Source of the DNA: an uncultured Collinsella sp. | GTDB taxonomy: Bacteria > Actinomycetota > Coriobacteriia > Coriobacteriales > Coriobacteriaceae | Reading direction: 5' to 3' | NCBI GenBank assembly: GCA_902464565.1 | Contig: CABQJV010000005.1 | Coordinates: 45,621-109,620 of the forward strand | DNA length: 64,000 nucleotides | Part shown: positions 14,637-24,402 of the stretch, piece by piece | Numbering within the stretch: the first letter of the stretch is position 1 | How the letters are laid out: each line of letters begins with the position of its first letter | Translations under genes and position numbers: made by a program | Notes under the pieces: generated by a model | Seen by the model: only the letters and a program-made list of their open reading frames with translations | What the model was told of the DNA's origin: nothing | Database searches by the model: none

Positions 14637-16379
14637 CTACATACGCCCCAATTCGCCCACGATATGACCCACGCGGTCCTCGGGCTCCTTGACCTCGACG
14701 CCGTTGTAGCGGAAGAACCGCGCCGGGTCGTGCATCAGGTCCTCGAGCGGCACCAGCACAAAGTCGCGCTCGCCAATGAGCGGATGCGGCAGGCGCAGCT
14801 TTTTGCCGCCGTGGGTCTCGCCGTCCATCCACAGCAGGTCCAGGTCGATGGTGCGCGGGCCGTTAGCCTTGGCCTTCTTGGAGCGGTCGCGCCCCAGCTC
14901 GGCCTCGATCTTCATGAGCTCGTCGAGCAGCACCAACGGCGCCAGCTCGGTCTTAATCTCGATGACAGCGTTGGCAAACGCGTCCTGGCGCGTCTCGTAG
15001 GCAGGCTCGCTCTCGTAAATCTTGGAGGAGTTAGACACGCAGGTGAGTGGAATCTCGGCGATCATCTCGCGTGCGGCGCGGATGTTGTCGCAGCGATGCC
15101 CCAGGTTGGAGCCCACGGCCACAAACGCGCGGCGCGGCTGTGGCTTGGCAACCGCCCAGTAGCCGTTCAGGAACTGCGCAAAACCCGCTGCATCGTGCAC
15201 GCGCACGATGTTGGCACCGGCCTGGATAGCGCCCAGGCACACGCCAAACGTAGCGGCATCGCGCTCGGCGGCCTCGGTCACGCCCGAGACGGCGCCCACA
15301 AAGCGCTTGCGCGACACGGCGCACATGAGCGGATAGCCCAGTGACGCCATCTTGGCAGTCTCGCGCTGGATGACGATGCCCTCGTTAGCCGACTTACCAA
15401 AGCCCGGACCAGGATCGATGCAGATGCGGTCGCGCGACACGCCGGCATGGATGAGTGTGCGGGCCTGGTCGGATAGAAAGCCCATGACGCGGCGCATGAT
15501 GGGCGCAGAATCGGGCAGGGTAAAGCGGCGGAGCTGCGAGGTGGGCACGTAGGCCTCCTCGCGGCGGGCGCTGCGGCGCATCATGGCGGCCAGGCGGTCA
15601 TTGGACTCCGATGCGGCCTCGGTGGCCTCGGGCGCAGCCTCGGGCGCGGGCGCAACGGTCTCGGCGGCAGCAGCCTGCTCGGCGGCGGGCGTCTCCTGCT
15701 CGCTTGCAGGCTCGGACGTGGGCTCCGGTTCGCCAAACGGCAACGAGGGCTGCACCACGCCGCCCGGAAGCTTGGCCTCCGGCTTAGGCTCGCCCAGCAA
15801 CTTGCCGCGACGGCGGCGAGCCGGCTTCTCGGCCTCGCGCGCAGCCTCGGCAGCCGCTTCGCGCGCCTTCTCGGCAACAAACGCCGCAGCCGAGGTGTCG
15901 AGCTGCACCGTCGCGTGCGTGCGGGCGGGTGCGGCGACCTCGCCGGCGTGCATTACGATGACGCCGCAGGTGCTCGTCTTAACGAACTCAACCATCTTGG
16001 GATCGGTGAAGCCTGTCACGTCGTTGACAATCGAAGCGCCGCAGCGCACAGCCGCCTTGGCAACCGCCACATGACGCGTGTCGATCGAGACAATGGCACC
16101 CTCTTTGGCGAGCGCGCGCACGACGGGCAGCACGCGACGCGCCTCCTCGTCGGGGTTGACCGGGGTAAAGCCGGGGCGCGTGGACTCGCCGCCCACGTCG
16201 ATGATGTCGGCGCCGGCGTCGAGCATCGCCAGGCCGTACTCGATGGCGGCGTCCGGGTCGAAGTGCTCCCCGCCATCGCTAAACGAATCGGGCGTCACGT
16301 TGAGGACGCCCATGATGCGCGGACGGTCAAAGCTGAGCTCGTACTTTCCGCACCGCCATGTCTTGCTGTCGTTCGCCAT
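14637..16379 (-). CDS. folP-folK: Bifunctional dihydropteroate synthase / HPPK (FolP-FolK fusion)
   Basis: Folate synthesis enzyme of 580 residues. The FolP part begins IMGVLNVTPDSFSDGG and continues with GGESTRPG, SIDTRH, NDVTGF, DPGPGFGK, AVSRKRF and IVRVHD. The FolK part begins FVAVGSNLGHRCDNI and has DAFANAVIEI and GPRTIDLDLLWMDG. An insertion of about 130 residues rich in Ala, Glu and Pro interrupts FolP between VIVMHAGE and QLRRFTLPD. The ATG at 16379 is chosen because AGGAGG lies six bases upstream; an upstream ATG abuts the ribosome site. A separate FolB was not seen. Confidence 0.92.
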   Translation of the reverse strand: MANDSKTWRCGKYELSFDRPRIMGVLNVTPDSFSDGGEHFDPDAAIEYGLAMLDAGADIIDVGGESTRPGFTPVNPDEEARRVLPVVRALAKEGAIVSIDTRHVAVAKAAVRCGASIVNDVTGFTDPKMVEFVKTSTCGVIVMHAGEVAAPARTHATVQLDTSAAAFVAEKAREAAAEAAREAEKPARRRRGKLLGEPKPEAKLPGGVVQPSLPFGEPEPTSEPASEQETPAAEQAAAAETVAPAPEAAPEATEAASESNDRLAAMMRRSARREEAYVPTSQLRRFTLPDSAPIMRRVMGFLSDQARTLIHAGVSRDRICIDPGPGFGKSANEGIVIQRETAKMASLGYPLMCAVSRKRFVGAVSGVTEAAERDAATFGVCLGAIQAGANIVRVHDAAGFAQFLNGYWAVAKPQPRRAFVAVGSNLGHRCDNIRAAREMIAEIPLTCVSNSSKIYESEPAYETRQDAFANAVIEIKTELAPLVLLDELMKIEAELGRDRSKKAKANGPRTIDLDLLWMDGETHGGKKLRLPHPLIGERDFVLVPLEDLMHDPARFFRYNGVEVKEPEDRVGHIVGELGRM

Positions 16380-16473
16380 GAACATCCTCCTAAAATGCCC
16401 ACGCCGCCGCGCTCGGGCGCTGGCGGCGGGGTCGCTTTGCAATCAGTCTTTCTATTGTATCCGCGCGCGCGGG

Positions 16474-17226
16474 CTAGAACGCAAACGCGGCCGCGATGTC
16501 GCAAGAAATCAGCAGGTCGGCATTTGCATCCTGATCGGTGGGAGCAAGGTTGCAAATGGCCAGCGTATCGCCGGTAAAGTAACGCGTAAGGCCTGCCGCC
16601 GGATACACCACGAGCGAGGTCCCGCCCACAATGAGGGCATCGGCGGCGGCGATGGCGGCAACGGCACCGGTCAGCACGTGCTCGTCGAGCGGCTCCTCGT
16701 AGAGCACTACATCGGGCTTGATGCGGCCGCCGCACGCGGGGCACGCAGGCACGCCCGCGGCATCCTCGTGCTCGCGCGAGCAAACCCACTCGGCGCTATA
16801 GACCGCGCCACACGCCTGGCAAATGTTGCGGTGGACCGAGCCATGCAGCTCGAACACGCGTTGCGAGCCGGCCATCTGATGCAGGCCGTCGATATTTTGC
16901 GTCACCACGGCATTTAGCTTGCCGGCGCGCTCCAGCTCGGCCAGCTTGGTGTGGCAGCGATTGGGCTTGGCGCCAAGCGCGATCATCTTGGTGCGGTAGA
17001 AGTCGAAGAACTCGGCCGGATGCGCCTCGTAAAAGCTATGCGAGAGCATGGTCTCGGGCGGGTAGGCAAACTGCTGGTGATACAGGCCGTCCACGCTGCG
17101 GAAATCGGGGATGCCACTCGCCGTGGAAACGCCCGCGCCACCAAAGAAGACCACGCGCTTGTGGGTGCCGAACAGCTCCGCCAGCGCGGCGGAGGCCTGC
17201 TTGGGGTCCGATATTGCCTGCGTCAT
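16474..17226 (-). CDS. NAD-dependent protein deacylase, sirtuin family
   Basis: Sir2-family enzyme of 250 residues that removes acyl groups from lysines using NAD. Motifs in order are GAGVSTASGIPDFRS (NAD site), TQNIDGLHQ, the catalytic His in ELHGSVHRN, a zinc site CQACG...CPACG, and GGTSLVVYPA. All family hallmarks are present and the length is standard. It lies upstream of folP-folK on the same strand with about 95 bases between, and is divergent from exonuclease III. Confidence 0.95.
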   Translation of the reverse strand: MTQAISDPKQASAALAELFGTHKRVVFFGGAGVSTASGIPDFRSVDGLYHQQFAYPPETMLSHSFYEAHPAEFFDFYRTKMIALGAKPNRCHTKLAELERAGKLNAVVTQNIDGLHQMAGSQRVFELHGSVHRNICQACGAVYSAEWVCSREHEDAAGVPACPACGGRIKPDVVLYEEPLDEHVLTGAVAAIAAADALIVGGTSLVVYPAAGLTRYFTGDTLAICNLAPTDQDANADLLISCDIAAAFAF

Positions 17227-17361
17227 ATGAGTCCTCCGTCCTTGTTAGTCGGGCAGCGTTGGACGACGTCCCAGCATGCGGCCTTTAAGTCAGCATGCGC
17301 GGAGCCCACCGCGCCCCTGTTGCGCTAATCTTAAGCCTGCCAACCCCGTCGAAAGGACACC

Positions 17362-18180
17362 ATGCCTCAGACTTACACTTTCGCCTCGTGGAACGTTAAC
17401 GGCCTGCGCGCCGTGCTCAAAAAGGACCCGAGCTTTATCCAGATCGCGCAAGAACTCGACGTCGATATCCTGGCGCTGCAAGAGACCAAGCTGCAAGAAG
17501 GCCAGGTTGATATTGACCTGCCCGGCTATCGCCAAACCTGGAGCTACGCCGAGCGTAAAGGCTATTCGGGCACTGCGGTCTTTAGCCGCCAGGAACCGCT
17601 GCGCGTGCTGCACGCCGACGCACTGCTACCCTACGCCGGCGAGAACGAGGCGGCCGAGCTCGTCGCCCAAGCCGCAACCGAGGGCCGCGTCTGCGCGCTC
17701 GAGTTCGACAAGTTTTGGTTTGTGGATGTCTACACGCCTAACGCCCAAAATGAGCTCGCGCGCATCGATGTACGCATGGCCTGGGACGATGCCTACCGCG
17801 GCTTTTTGAACGCGCTCGAGTGCGAGACCGGCAAACCCGTCGTGACCTGCGGCGACTTTAACGTTGCGCACGAGGAGATCGACCTTAAGAACCCCAAGTC
17901 CAACCGCGGCAACGCGGGCTTTTCGGACGAAGAACGCGGCAAGTTTACCGAGCTGCTCAACGCCGGCTTTACCGATACCTGGCGCACGGCTAATCCAGAC
18001 GTCGAGGGCGTCTACAGCTGGTGGAGCTATCGCTTTAATGCCCGCAAGAACAACGCCGGCTGGCGCATCGATTACTTCTTGGTAAGTGATTCAATCGCCA
18101 ATACCGTGCGCGACACCGGTATCCGCGGCGATATCTTCGGCAGCGACCACTGCCCCGTCACCCTCACGCTAGAGCTCTAG
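17362..18180 (+). CDS. xth: Exodeoxyribonuclease III
   Basis: AP endonuclease/3'-5' exonuclease of 272 residues for base excision repair. Visible motifs are FASWNVNGLRA at the N-terminus, LALQETKLQ with the metal-binding Glu, CGDFNVAHEEIDL, WRIDYFLVSD and the terminal GSDHCPVTL. The ribosome site GAAAGGA precedes the ATG. It is convergent with the ECF transporter operon, from which it is separated by palindromic repeats. Confidence 0.95.
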   Translation: MPQTYTFASWNVNGLRAVLKKDPSFIQIAQELDVDILALQETKLQEGQVDIDLPGYRQTWSYAERKGYSGTAVFSRQEPLRVLHADALLPYAGENEAAELVAQAATEGRVCALEFDKFWFVDVYTPNAQNELARIDVRMAWDDAYRGFLNALECETGKPVVTCGDFNVAHEEIDLKNPKSNRGNAGFSDEERGKFTELLNAGFTDTWRTANPDVEGVYSWWSYRFNARKNNAGWRIDYFLVSDSIANTVRDTGIRGDIFGSDHCPVTLTLEL

Positions 18181-18192
18181 CCCCAAGTAATT

Positions 18193-18308
18193 CCTCTAGG
18201 GGACAGAGGAAAACAGATCATGTGACCCCTCTCCCCCTATAAGTTGCGGTGGAATAGTTCCTGTTTGGGCAGCAAATAGCCAAAAACGAGAACTAATCCA
18301 CCGCAAGT
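18193..18308. repeat. Two adjacent hairpin repeats between xth and the ECF operon
   Basis: TTCCTCT and AGAGGAA flank AGGGGAC at about 18191-18211, followed by AACAGATCAT, the reverse complement of the tail seen in the 2.7-3.4 kb array. Then TTGCGGTGGAATAGTTC (18243-18259) pairs with GAACTAATCCACCGCAA (about 18290-18306). The second hairpin could terminate both convergent operons, although it lacks a T-run. Confidence 0.65.
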
Positions 18309-18330
18309 TCGTGAGGAAACGCGAAATGCC

Positions 18331-19044
18331 TTACAGCCCGTATTTCACGACGACACGGTTAATGCGACGGCACCAGGGCTTGTACAAGGCGGCCAAAAAC
18401 ACGCAGGTCGCGAGTCCGTGCGTGATATCGAACGGCACGGCGGTGGCAAGACGTGCCACGGCACCTGCCCAAGTAAGCGGCTGTACAAAACCAATGATGT
18501 CGTAGGCGTTGATCACAACGCCGTACAGCAAACCCGAAGCAAAGCCGTAGGTCAGCAGCGCCGGCATACGCACGGTGCCATCGGCGCGGTCGAATGCACC
18601 CGCATACGCCAGCGCACCGCCAACGTATCCCACGAGCCCCCAGGCATACATCTGCCACGGCGTCCACATGCCCTGCCCAAAAAAGAAATTGCTGGTCAGC
18701 GCCGCCAACGCACCGACCATAAAGCCGTTACGACGACCGAGTGTCGCCCCGGCGATAATGGCGATGGCACTCACGGGTTTAAAGTCGGGAATGGGTCCAA
18801 ACAGGATGCGCCCCGCCGCCGCCAGCGCCGCCAGCACCAGCGTGGGCATAATCTGACGCAGGCCCGGACGCGATGCCTCATAGCCCGCAAAGAACAGCGC
18901 AAGCACCAACGCCACCACAACCAGCATGGCCAACGCTGCCTGCTCAACACCCGCCAGCAACGCGGCAGCCATCACCGCCGGCACCGCCAACAACAGCGGG
19001 ATCTCCAGTTTTGCAAGCAAACGCGAGAAACGACAGTCCGTCAT
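18331..19044 (-). CDS. ECF transporter substrate-binding membrane subunit (S component)
   Basis: Membrane protein of 237 residues with about six transmembrane helices, including GRILFGPIPDFKPVSAIAIIAG, a pattern typical of vitamin-type S components. It follows the ATPase and T genes of the same operon, so it forms a dedicated group I ECF transporter with them. The ATG at 19044 lies five bases after the ATPase stop and fits the first hydrophobic segment; a longer in-frame version from 19119 would overlap the ATPase. The substrate cannot be told from the sequence; no riboswitch was seen upstream. Confidence 0.82.
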   Translation of the reverse strand: MTDCRFSRLLAKLEIPLLLAVPAVMAAALLAGVEQAALAMLVVVALVLALFFAGYEASRPGLRQIMPTLVLAALAAAGRILFGPIPDFKPVSAIAIIAGATLGRRNGFMVGALAALTSNFFFGQGMWTPWQMYAWGLVGYVGGALAYAGAFDRADGTVRMPALLTYGFASGLLYGVVINAYDIIGFVQPLTWAGAVARLATAVPFDITHGLATCVFLAALYKPWCRRINRVVVKYGL

Positions 19045-19048
19045 CCCA

Positions 19049-20692
19049 TCACGCCCTATAGAACACGTTGTCGGCAAAGAAGTCGGCCGGGGACTCCATG
19101 CAGGCAATCTCGCCGTCAAACATCATGGCGACGTCGTCGGCTACCTGCTCGGCAAAGTCCAAATCGTGCGTGGCCATGATGACGGTGCCGCCAGCCTTCG
19201 CATGGTCACGCAGGGCGCGGGCGATGGTGCGGCGACTCTCCAGGTCCAAGCCCTTCGTGGGCTCGTCAAGCAGCAGCAGCTCGGGGCCGATCAGCAGCAG
19301 CTTTGCCAGTGCGAGCAGCTGGCGCTGTCCGCCCGAGAGGTCGTAGGGGTGGCGCGTCTCCAGGCCGTCCAGCCCCAAGCTCGCCGCGCGCTCCCGCGCC
19401 ACGGTCTCGTCATATCCGCAGGCTGAAGCCCATTCCATCAGCTCGTCGCACACCGTCTCGGCAACCAGCAATGCTTTGGGATTCTGAGGCAGCAACGCCG
19501 CCGAGGCCGCTCCGCGCACCATGCGGCCGCGCTGCAGCTTGGCGGTCTTCGCCAGCACCGAGAGCATCGTCGACTTACCGCATCCGTTGCCGCCCACGAT
19601 CGCATGCACCGCACCGGCCGAAAACGACGCATCGAGCCCACGCAACACCCAGCCGGACGCCCGATCGTAGCGAAACCAACCTTCCGACAGGGTGGTAGCC
19701 GACCCAGCGTGCATTTTTTGGAGTATTCTGCTTCCATCCGTGCGCGAGAAGGCTTCCAAGCCGTTCTCGAGCGACGTTTGCGCCACAAATTCGGACGATT
19801 TGTCCAATTCCAAACTTTTTTTCGCGCTCGATACGCCCCCGGGCGGCTCCAGAGAGCCCAAATTGTCCTCACGCCTGCTGAATACTCCGTTTTTTGCACA
19901 TCGGATGGCACCCCACCCCAACGTGTCATCGGAAAACAGCGATTCTCGGCGTACCAAAGAAGCCATATCCGCCGCCTCGTGCACGCGGCCATCCTCAATC
20001 CGGTACGCACACGTCGCGTATTCGAGCATTGGGCGCGGCTGATGCGTCGCCACAACAACCGTGCAGCCCAGCTCGCGATTCACACGAAACAGCGCGTGCA
20101 GGAAATTCTTCTCGGCAACGGGATCGAGCTGAGACGTGGGCTCGTCGAGCAGCAGCACGCGCGGGCGCAGCGCCAGAACGGCCGCCAACGACAGCAACTG
20201 TTTGCGACCACCCGAAAGCGTGTCAGTATCGCGGTGAAGCCAATCTTCCAGCCCAAAGAAATAGCTGGTCTCGGCAACACGGCGGCGCATCTCGTCGCGC
20301 GACACACCCAGATTCTCTAGGCCAAACGCCATCTCGTGCCACACGGTCTCGCACACAATCTGGTTCTCGGGATCCTGAAACACATAACCCACGCGCTCTG
20401 CCGATGCCCGCACGTCCATGTCGGCAACGTTCTCGCCCAGCACGCGCAGTTCGCCAGTGCGCTCGCCCGCTGGAGCGATCTCGGGCTTGAGCAGCGACAG
20501 CAGCGTCGACTTGCCCGAACCGGTACCGCCAACAAGCAGTGCAAACGCACCTTGGGAAACACGCCAATCAAGCCCCTCGAGCACCGGTGCCTTGACCCCG
20601 GGATAGGCAAAACTAAGGCCTCGCACCTCAATCGCCGGCGCGGCCGAGCCATATGCCACACCCGCCGCCGAGCTCCTATCAAACCGAGCCAT
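19049..20692 (-). CDS. ECF transporter fused double ATPase (EcfA-A')
   Basis: A 547-residue protein with two complete nucleotide-binding domains. Domain 1 (about 20-245) has GGTGSGKST, VFQDPENQIVCETV, LSGGRKQ and LLLDEPTSQLD. Domain 2 (about 335-535) has GGNGCGKST, LPQNPKALL, LSGGQRQLLA and LLLDEPTKGLD. A charged linker of roughly 90 residues joins them. It would power the T and S subunits on either side. Its ATG overlaps the stop of the T gene by one base (TGATG), so translation is coupled. Confidence 0.93.
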   Translation of the reverse strand: MARFDRSSAAGVAYGSAAPAIEVRGLSFAYPGVKAPVLEGLDWRVSQGAFALLVGGTGSGKSTLLSLLKPEIAPAGERTGELRVLGENVADMDVRASAERVGYVFQDPENQIVCETVWHEMAFGLENLGVSRDEMRRRVAETSYFFGLEDWLHRDTDTLSGGRKQLLSLAAVLALRPRVLLLDEPTSQLDPVAEKNFLHALFRVNRELGCTVVVATHQPRPMLEYATCAYRIEDGRVHEAADMASLVRRESLFSDDTLGWGAIRCAKNGVFSRREDNLGSLEPPGGVSSAKKSLELDKSSEFVAQTSLENGLEAFSRTDGSRILQKMHAGSATTLSEGWFRYDRASGWVLRGLDASFSAGAVHAIVGGNGCGKSTMLSVLAKTAKLQRGRMVRGAASAALLPQNPKALLVAETVCDELMEWASACGYDETVARERAASLGLDGLETRHPYDLSGGQRQLLALAKLLLIGPELLLLDEPTKGLDLESRRTIARALRDHAKAGGTVIMATHDLDFAEQVADDVAMMFDGEIACMESPADFFADNVFYRA

Positions 20693-21579
20693 CAGCCAAA
20701 CCTCTTCTCATCAATCGCGTGCAACGCGCAAGGCAACACCATCCAGGCGGCGTACACGACATAGCCTGGCCACGGCGCCGGCACCGAGAGCTGCGGATAA
20801 AACGAATACTGCGTCGTCGCGGCCCACGCCACCGCCACCGCGGCGGCGCCAAACACCGCAAGTCCAACCAGCGCGGCAGCGTCGCCGCGCCCCAGTCGAT
20901 ACCGCGCATACGTCGTACGACGCGTCGCGGCACCCCACCCGCGCGAGCGCATCGCGTCCGCGCGCTCCAGCGAATCTTCCATGCCCCAGCCCATCAACAC
21001 GCTCGACGCCCGCAGGCGCGAGCGCACGGGGTCGGCCGGCGCACGCCCCGGTACATCAATCGCGTCCTGCACCGCCAGCACCGTGCGGCCGCGGCGCAAA
21101 AACTGCGGGATAAGCCTCATGCACATCGAGATCATGAGCGCAATCACCGGTGCGGCATTGCCCAGCAGCGCGAGCACCTTGTCGTATTCGAGCATCGACG
21201 CCGCGGCCTCAAACCACAGCACGCTCGCCACAAACAGCCCGCCCATGCACAGGCCGTATACCATGCTTTCCAGATACACCGCGCGCATGCCAATACGGAA
21301 CAGCTCCGTCGAGCCCGAGGCGCTAAACAGCGGATTGACCAGCGCGATAATCAAAATCACCGGCAACTGCCAGCGGAGTGCGCCCAGCGTGCGGGCAGCC
21401 CCACGCGTCGCAAATCCATACGCCAGCCCGCCCGCAAGTGACAGCGCAATCAGCACCGGCTGCATCGAGAACATGGTGAGCCCCAGCGTCAGCACTATAT
21501 AGAGTGCCGGCACAGCCGGATGCGACATCGAGAACGCCGCGACGGGCTCGCCGCCAAACTCCTCTTGTATGTTGTCCAC
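20692..21579 (-). CDS. ECF transporter transmembrane subunit (T component)
   Basis: Membrane coupling protein of 295 residues, CbiQ/EcfT family. It has about six hydrophobic segments and the coupling-helix motifs MEDSLERADAMRSRGWG, matching the ARG motif that contacts the ATPases. The start is taken as the GTG at 21579 because a purine-rich GAGGGGACGGGGG precedes it. A TTG at 21648 would add 23 residues and an ATG at 21528 would remove 17. It is the first gene of the T-AA'-S operon and is divergent from glmU. Confidence 0.88.
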   Translation of the reverse strand: MDNIQEEFGGEPVAAFSMSHPAVPALYIVLTLGLTMFSMQPVLIALSLAGGLAYGFATRGAARTLGALRWQLPVILIIALVNPLFSASGSTELFRIGMRAVYLESMVYGLCMGGLFVASVLWFEAAASMLEYDKVLALLGNAAPVIALMISMCMRLIPQFLRRGRTVLAVQDAIDVPGRAPADPVRSRLRASSVLMGWGMEDSLERADAMRSRGWGAATRRTTYARYRLGRGDAAALVGLAVFGAAAVAVAWAATTQYSFYPQLSVPAPWPGYVVYAAWMVLPCALHAIDEKRFG

Positions 21580-21778
21580 GGGCACCCCCGTCCCCTCGCT
21601 CAAACGACAGCTCCACAGCACCGCCAACGCCGCACGCAAGCAGTACAAACGTCACGCCGGCGGCACCGACATCGGCCCTCACGCGTCAATCGCTACGCGC
21701 TCAACATATGCCTGCGGTATCATATTGCGCCGTGTATCGTTTCCAAACACACGTCTCTATAACGTAACAGGAGATCAC

Positions 21779-23191
21779 ATGGACGCAACCGCAATTATCC
21801 TCGCTGCCGGCGAGGGCACCCGCATGAAGTCGAACCACTGCAAGGTTTCGCACAAGATCCTGGGTAAGCCCATGGTTCAGTGGATCGTCGACGCCACCAT
21901 CAAGGCCGGCTGCAGCCGCGTCGTTGTCGTCATCGGCAGCCACGCCGACGAGATGCGCGCCCTCATCGACGGCGCCTATGCCAACAGCGCTACCAAGGTC
22001 GAGTGCGTCGAGCAGACCGAGCGCCTGGGCACCGGCCACGCCGTGAAGGTCGCGCTCGAGGCCTGCGGCATCGCGCAAGGCCCCGTCGTGGTGCTCAACG
22101 GCGACCTGCCGCTCATCACCGCCGACACCGTCGCCAAGTTCGCGCAAACCGTCGCCACCGGCGAGCTCGCCTGCACCGTCATGACCATGACCCCGCCCGA
22201 CCCCTTCGGCTACGGCCGCATCAAGCTGGGCGCCGATGGTCAGATCGAGCGTATCATCGAGCAGAAGGACTGCACGCCCGAGCAGGCCGCCACGCTGCTC
22301 GAGTGCAACGCCGGCTGCTACGCCTTTGACGGCGCGCAGCTCGCCGCCCACATTAACGAGATCGGCAACGACAACGCGCAGTCCGAGTACTACCTGCCCG
22401 ACATGCTCGAAATCCTCAAGGGTCACGGCCAGGCGGTCTCCATCTTCCACTGCGATGACTACCGCAACGGCCTGGGCGTCAACAGCCGCATCCAGCTCGC
22501 GCAGCTCACCGCCATTGCGCGCGACCGCATCAACGAGCACTGGATGGCCGAGGGCGTCACGTTCATCGATCCCACGCAGGCCTGGATCGGCCCCGACGCC
22601 GTTATCGGCCGCGACACCGTCGTGTGGCCGCAGACGCATCTGATCGGCCACGTCACCGTGGGCGAGGAATGCCAGCTCGGCCCCAACAGTCGCCTCACCG
22701 ACACCACCGTCGGCAGCGGCTGCACCATCGATGAGACCATCGCCATCGAGGCCGTCATCGAGAACGGCGTCGACTGCGGCCCGCGCGCCTACCTGCGCCC
22801 GGGCACCCACATGCTCGACGGCTCCAAGGCCGGCACGCACGTGGAAATCAAGAAGTCCACGATCGGCGAGGGCTCTAAGGTGCCGCACCTGTCCTACATC
22901 GGCGACACCACCATGGGCTCCGGCGTCAACGTGGGCGCAGGCTCCATCACCTGCAACTACGACGGCGTGCACAAGCACAAGACCGTCATCGGCAAGGACG
23001 CCTTCATCGGTTCCGACACCATGATGGTCGCGCCCGCCCAGATCGGCGACGGCGCGCTCGTGGCCGCCGGCTCCGTCATCACCGAGCCGGTTCCGGCCGA
23101 CGCACTCGGTCTGGGCCGCGCCCGTCAGGTAAATATCGAGGGCTGGGCCGCCGATTATCGCCGCCGTCTGCACGAGGACGACGAGGTATAA
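21779..23191 (+). CDS. glmU: Bifunctional GlmU: GlcN-1-P acetyltransferase / GlcNAc-1-P uridyltransferase
   Basis: Makes UDP-GlcNAc for peptidoglycan. The 470-residue protein has the N-terminal nucleotidyltransferase motif ILAAGEGTRMKS and VLNGDLPLI, then a C-terminal left-handed beta helix of hexapeptide repeats (IGPDAVIGRDTVVWPQ onward) with TYLRPG-like AYLRPGTHM and GVNVGAGSITCNYDG of the acetyltransferase site. The ATG at 21779 has ACAGGAG upstream; in-frame codons before it are not part of the family. A terminator follows, so prs has its own promoter. Confidence 0.97.
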   Translation: MDATAIILAAGEGTRMKSNHCKVSHKILGKPMVQWIVDATIKAGCSRVVVVIGSHADEMRALIDGAYANSATKVECVEQTERLGTGHAVKVALEACGIAQGPVVVLNGDLPLITADTVAKFAQTVATGELACTVMTMTPPDPFGYGRIKLGADGQIERIIEQKDCTPEQAATLLECNAGCYAFDGAQLAAHINEIGNDNAQSEYYLPDMLEILKGHGQAVSIFHCDDYRNGLGVNSRIQLAQLTAIARDRINEHWMAEGVTFIDPTQAWIGPDAVIGRDTVVWPQTHLIGHVTVGEECQLGPNSRLTDTTVGSGCTIDETIAIEAVIENGVDCGPRAYLRPGTHMLDGSKAGTHVEIKKSTIGEGSKVPHLSYIGDTTMGSGVNVGAGSITCNYDGVHKHKTVIGKDAFIGSDTMMVAPAQIGDGALVAAGSVITEPVPADALGLGRARQVNIEGWAADYRRRLHEDDEV

Positions 23192-23207
23192 CGTTTTACC
23201 AAGCACA

Positions 23208-23241
23208 AAAGGAGCTGTTCCATGGGGACGGCTCCTTTTTC
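23208..23241 (+). terminator. Rho-independent terminator of glmU
   Basis: AAAGGAGCTGTTCC pairs with GGGGACGGCTCCTTT and is followed by TTCT. It lies 16 bases after the stop. Confidence 0.85.
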
Positions 23242-23331
23242 TATCGTGACCTGCGCGACCGGATGAGTGGTCGGTTCGTGTCCGTTGACGGTAAAGACGT
23301 TATCAAGACTCGATAAACCCCGTCGCGCGGT

Positions 23332-23337
23332 TACAAT
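23332..23337 (+). promoter_or_regulatory. -10 element TACAAT of prs
   Basis: GGTTACAATGC gives a predicted start near 23344 and a 40-base leader that ends in the ribosome site AAAGGAGAAGGG. Confidence 0.5.
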
Positions 23338-23383
23338 GCAACAAGGCATCTATATGGCATTCGATGTATAAAGGAGAAGGGTA

Positions 23384-24370
23384 ATGCCGATTAATGATCC
23401 CGAGAAGTCGGAGAATATGCGCAAGTCCATCCGCGTGTATTCCGGTTCCTCCAACCGTCCCCTCGCTCAGAAGATCGCTGAGTACCTTGGGGTCGAGCTT
23501 TCGGGCCTTACGCTAAAGCAGTTCGCCAATGGTGAGATTTACGCCCGCTACGACGAGACCGTCCGCGGCGCCGACGTCTTCCTGATTCAGTCCGTGGCCG
23601 GCGGCAACGTCAACGACATGCTCATGGAGCTGCTCATCGCCACCGACGCTGCCAAGCGCGCATCCGCCCGCTCCATCACCGCCGTTATCACCCACTACGG
23701 CTATGCCCGCCAGGACCGCAAGGCCGGCCCGCGCGAGCCCATCACCGCCCGCCTCGTCGCCAACCTGCTCGAGCGCGCCGGTGTCGACCGCATCATCACC
23801 CTCGACCTGCACCAGGGTCAGATCCAGGGCTTCTTTGATATCCCGGTTAACCACCTGTCCGCACTGCCGCTGTTTGGCCAGTACTACAACGACATGCACT
23901 TCGACACCGACAACCTGGTTGTCGTCTCCCCCGACGTGGGTCGCGCCAAGGCCGCCAAGAAGCTGTCCGACATGCTCGGCTGCGACCTGGCCATCGCCCA
24001 CAAGGGCCGTCCGCGCCACAACGCCGCCGAGGTCATGGGCATCATCGGTGACATCAAGGGCAAGACCTGCGTCATCAACGACGACATGATCGACACCGCC
24101 GGCACCCTGTGCGCCAACGTCAAGGAGCTCAAGGCTATGGGCGCTGGCGACATCTACGTCTGCGCCACCCACGGTATCTTCTCCGGTCCGGCCATCGAGC
24201 GCCTGAACGACGCCCCGATCGTCGAGTGCGTCGTCACCGACGCCATCCCCGTCGAGGTCGGCGGCAAGATCAAGACTATCTCGGTCGCCGAGGAGTTCGC
24301 TCAGGCCATCTCCGCCGTTTACCACGAGGAGCCCGTCTCCACGCTCGTCGGCGGCGACTTCGCGCTGTAA
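23384..24370 (+). CDS. prs: Ribose-phosphate pyrophosphokinase
   Basis: Makes PRPP, the shared precursor for the many nucleotide genes in this window. The 328-residue protein has the N-terminal YSGSSNRPLAQKIAEYLGVE and FANGEIYARYDETVRG, the catalytic flexible-loop region YARQDRKAGPREPI, and the PRPP-binding loop NDDMIDTAGT. Length is standard plus a short N-terminal extension. The ribosome site AAAGGAGAAGGG is five bases from the ATG, and a terminator follows directly. Confidence 0.97.
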   Translation: MPINDPEKSENMRKSIRVYSGSSNRPLAQKIAEYLGVELSGLTLKQFANGEIYARYDETVRGADVFLIQSVAGGNVNDMLMELLIATDAAKRASARSITAVITHYGYARQDRKAGPREPITARLVANLLERAGVDRIITLDLHQGQIQGFFDIPVNHLSALPLFGQYYNDMHFDTDNLVVVSPDVGRAKAAKKLSDMLGCDLAIAHKGRPRHNAAEVMGIIGDIKGKTCVINDDMIDTAGTLCANVKELKAMGAGDIYVCATHGIFSGPAIERLNDAPIVECVVTDAIPVEVGGKIKTISVAEEFAQAISAVYHEEPVSTLVGGDFAL

Positions 24371-24402
24371 TCCAGCGTGCATCTCATCATCTTTGGTGTT
24401 TT

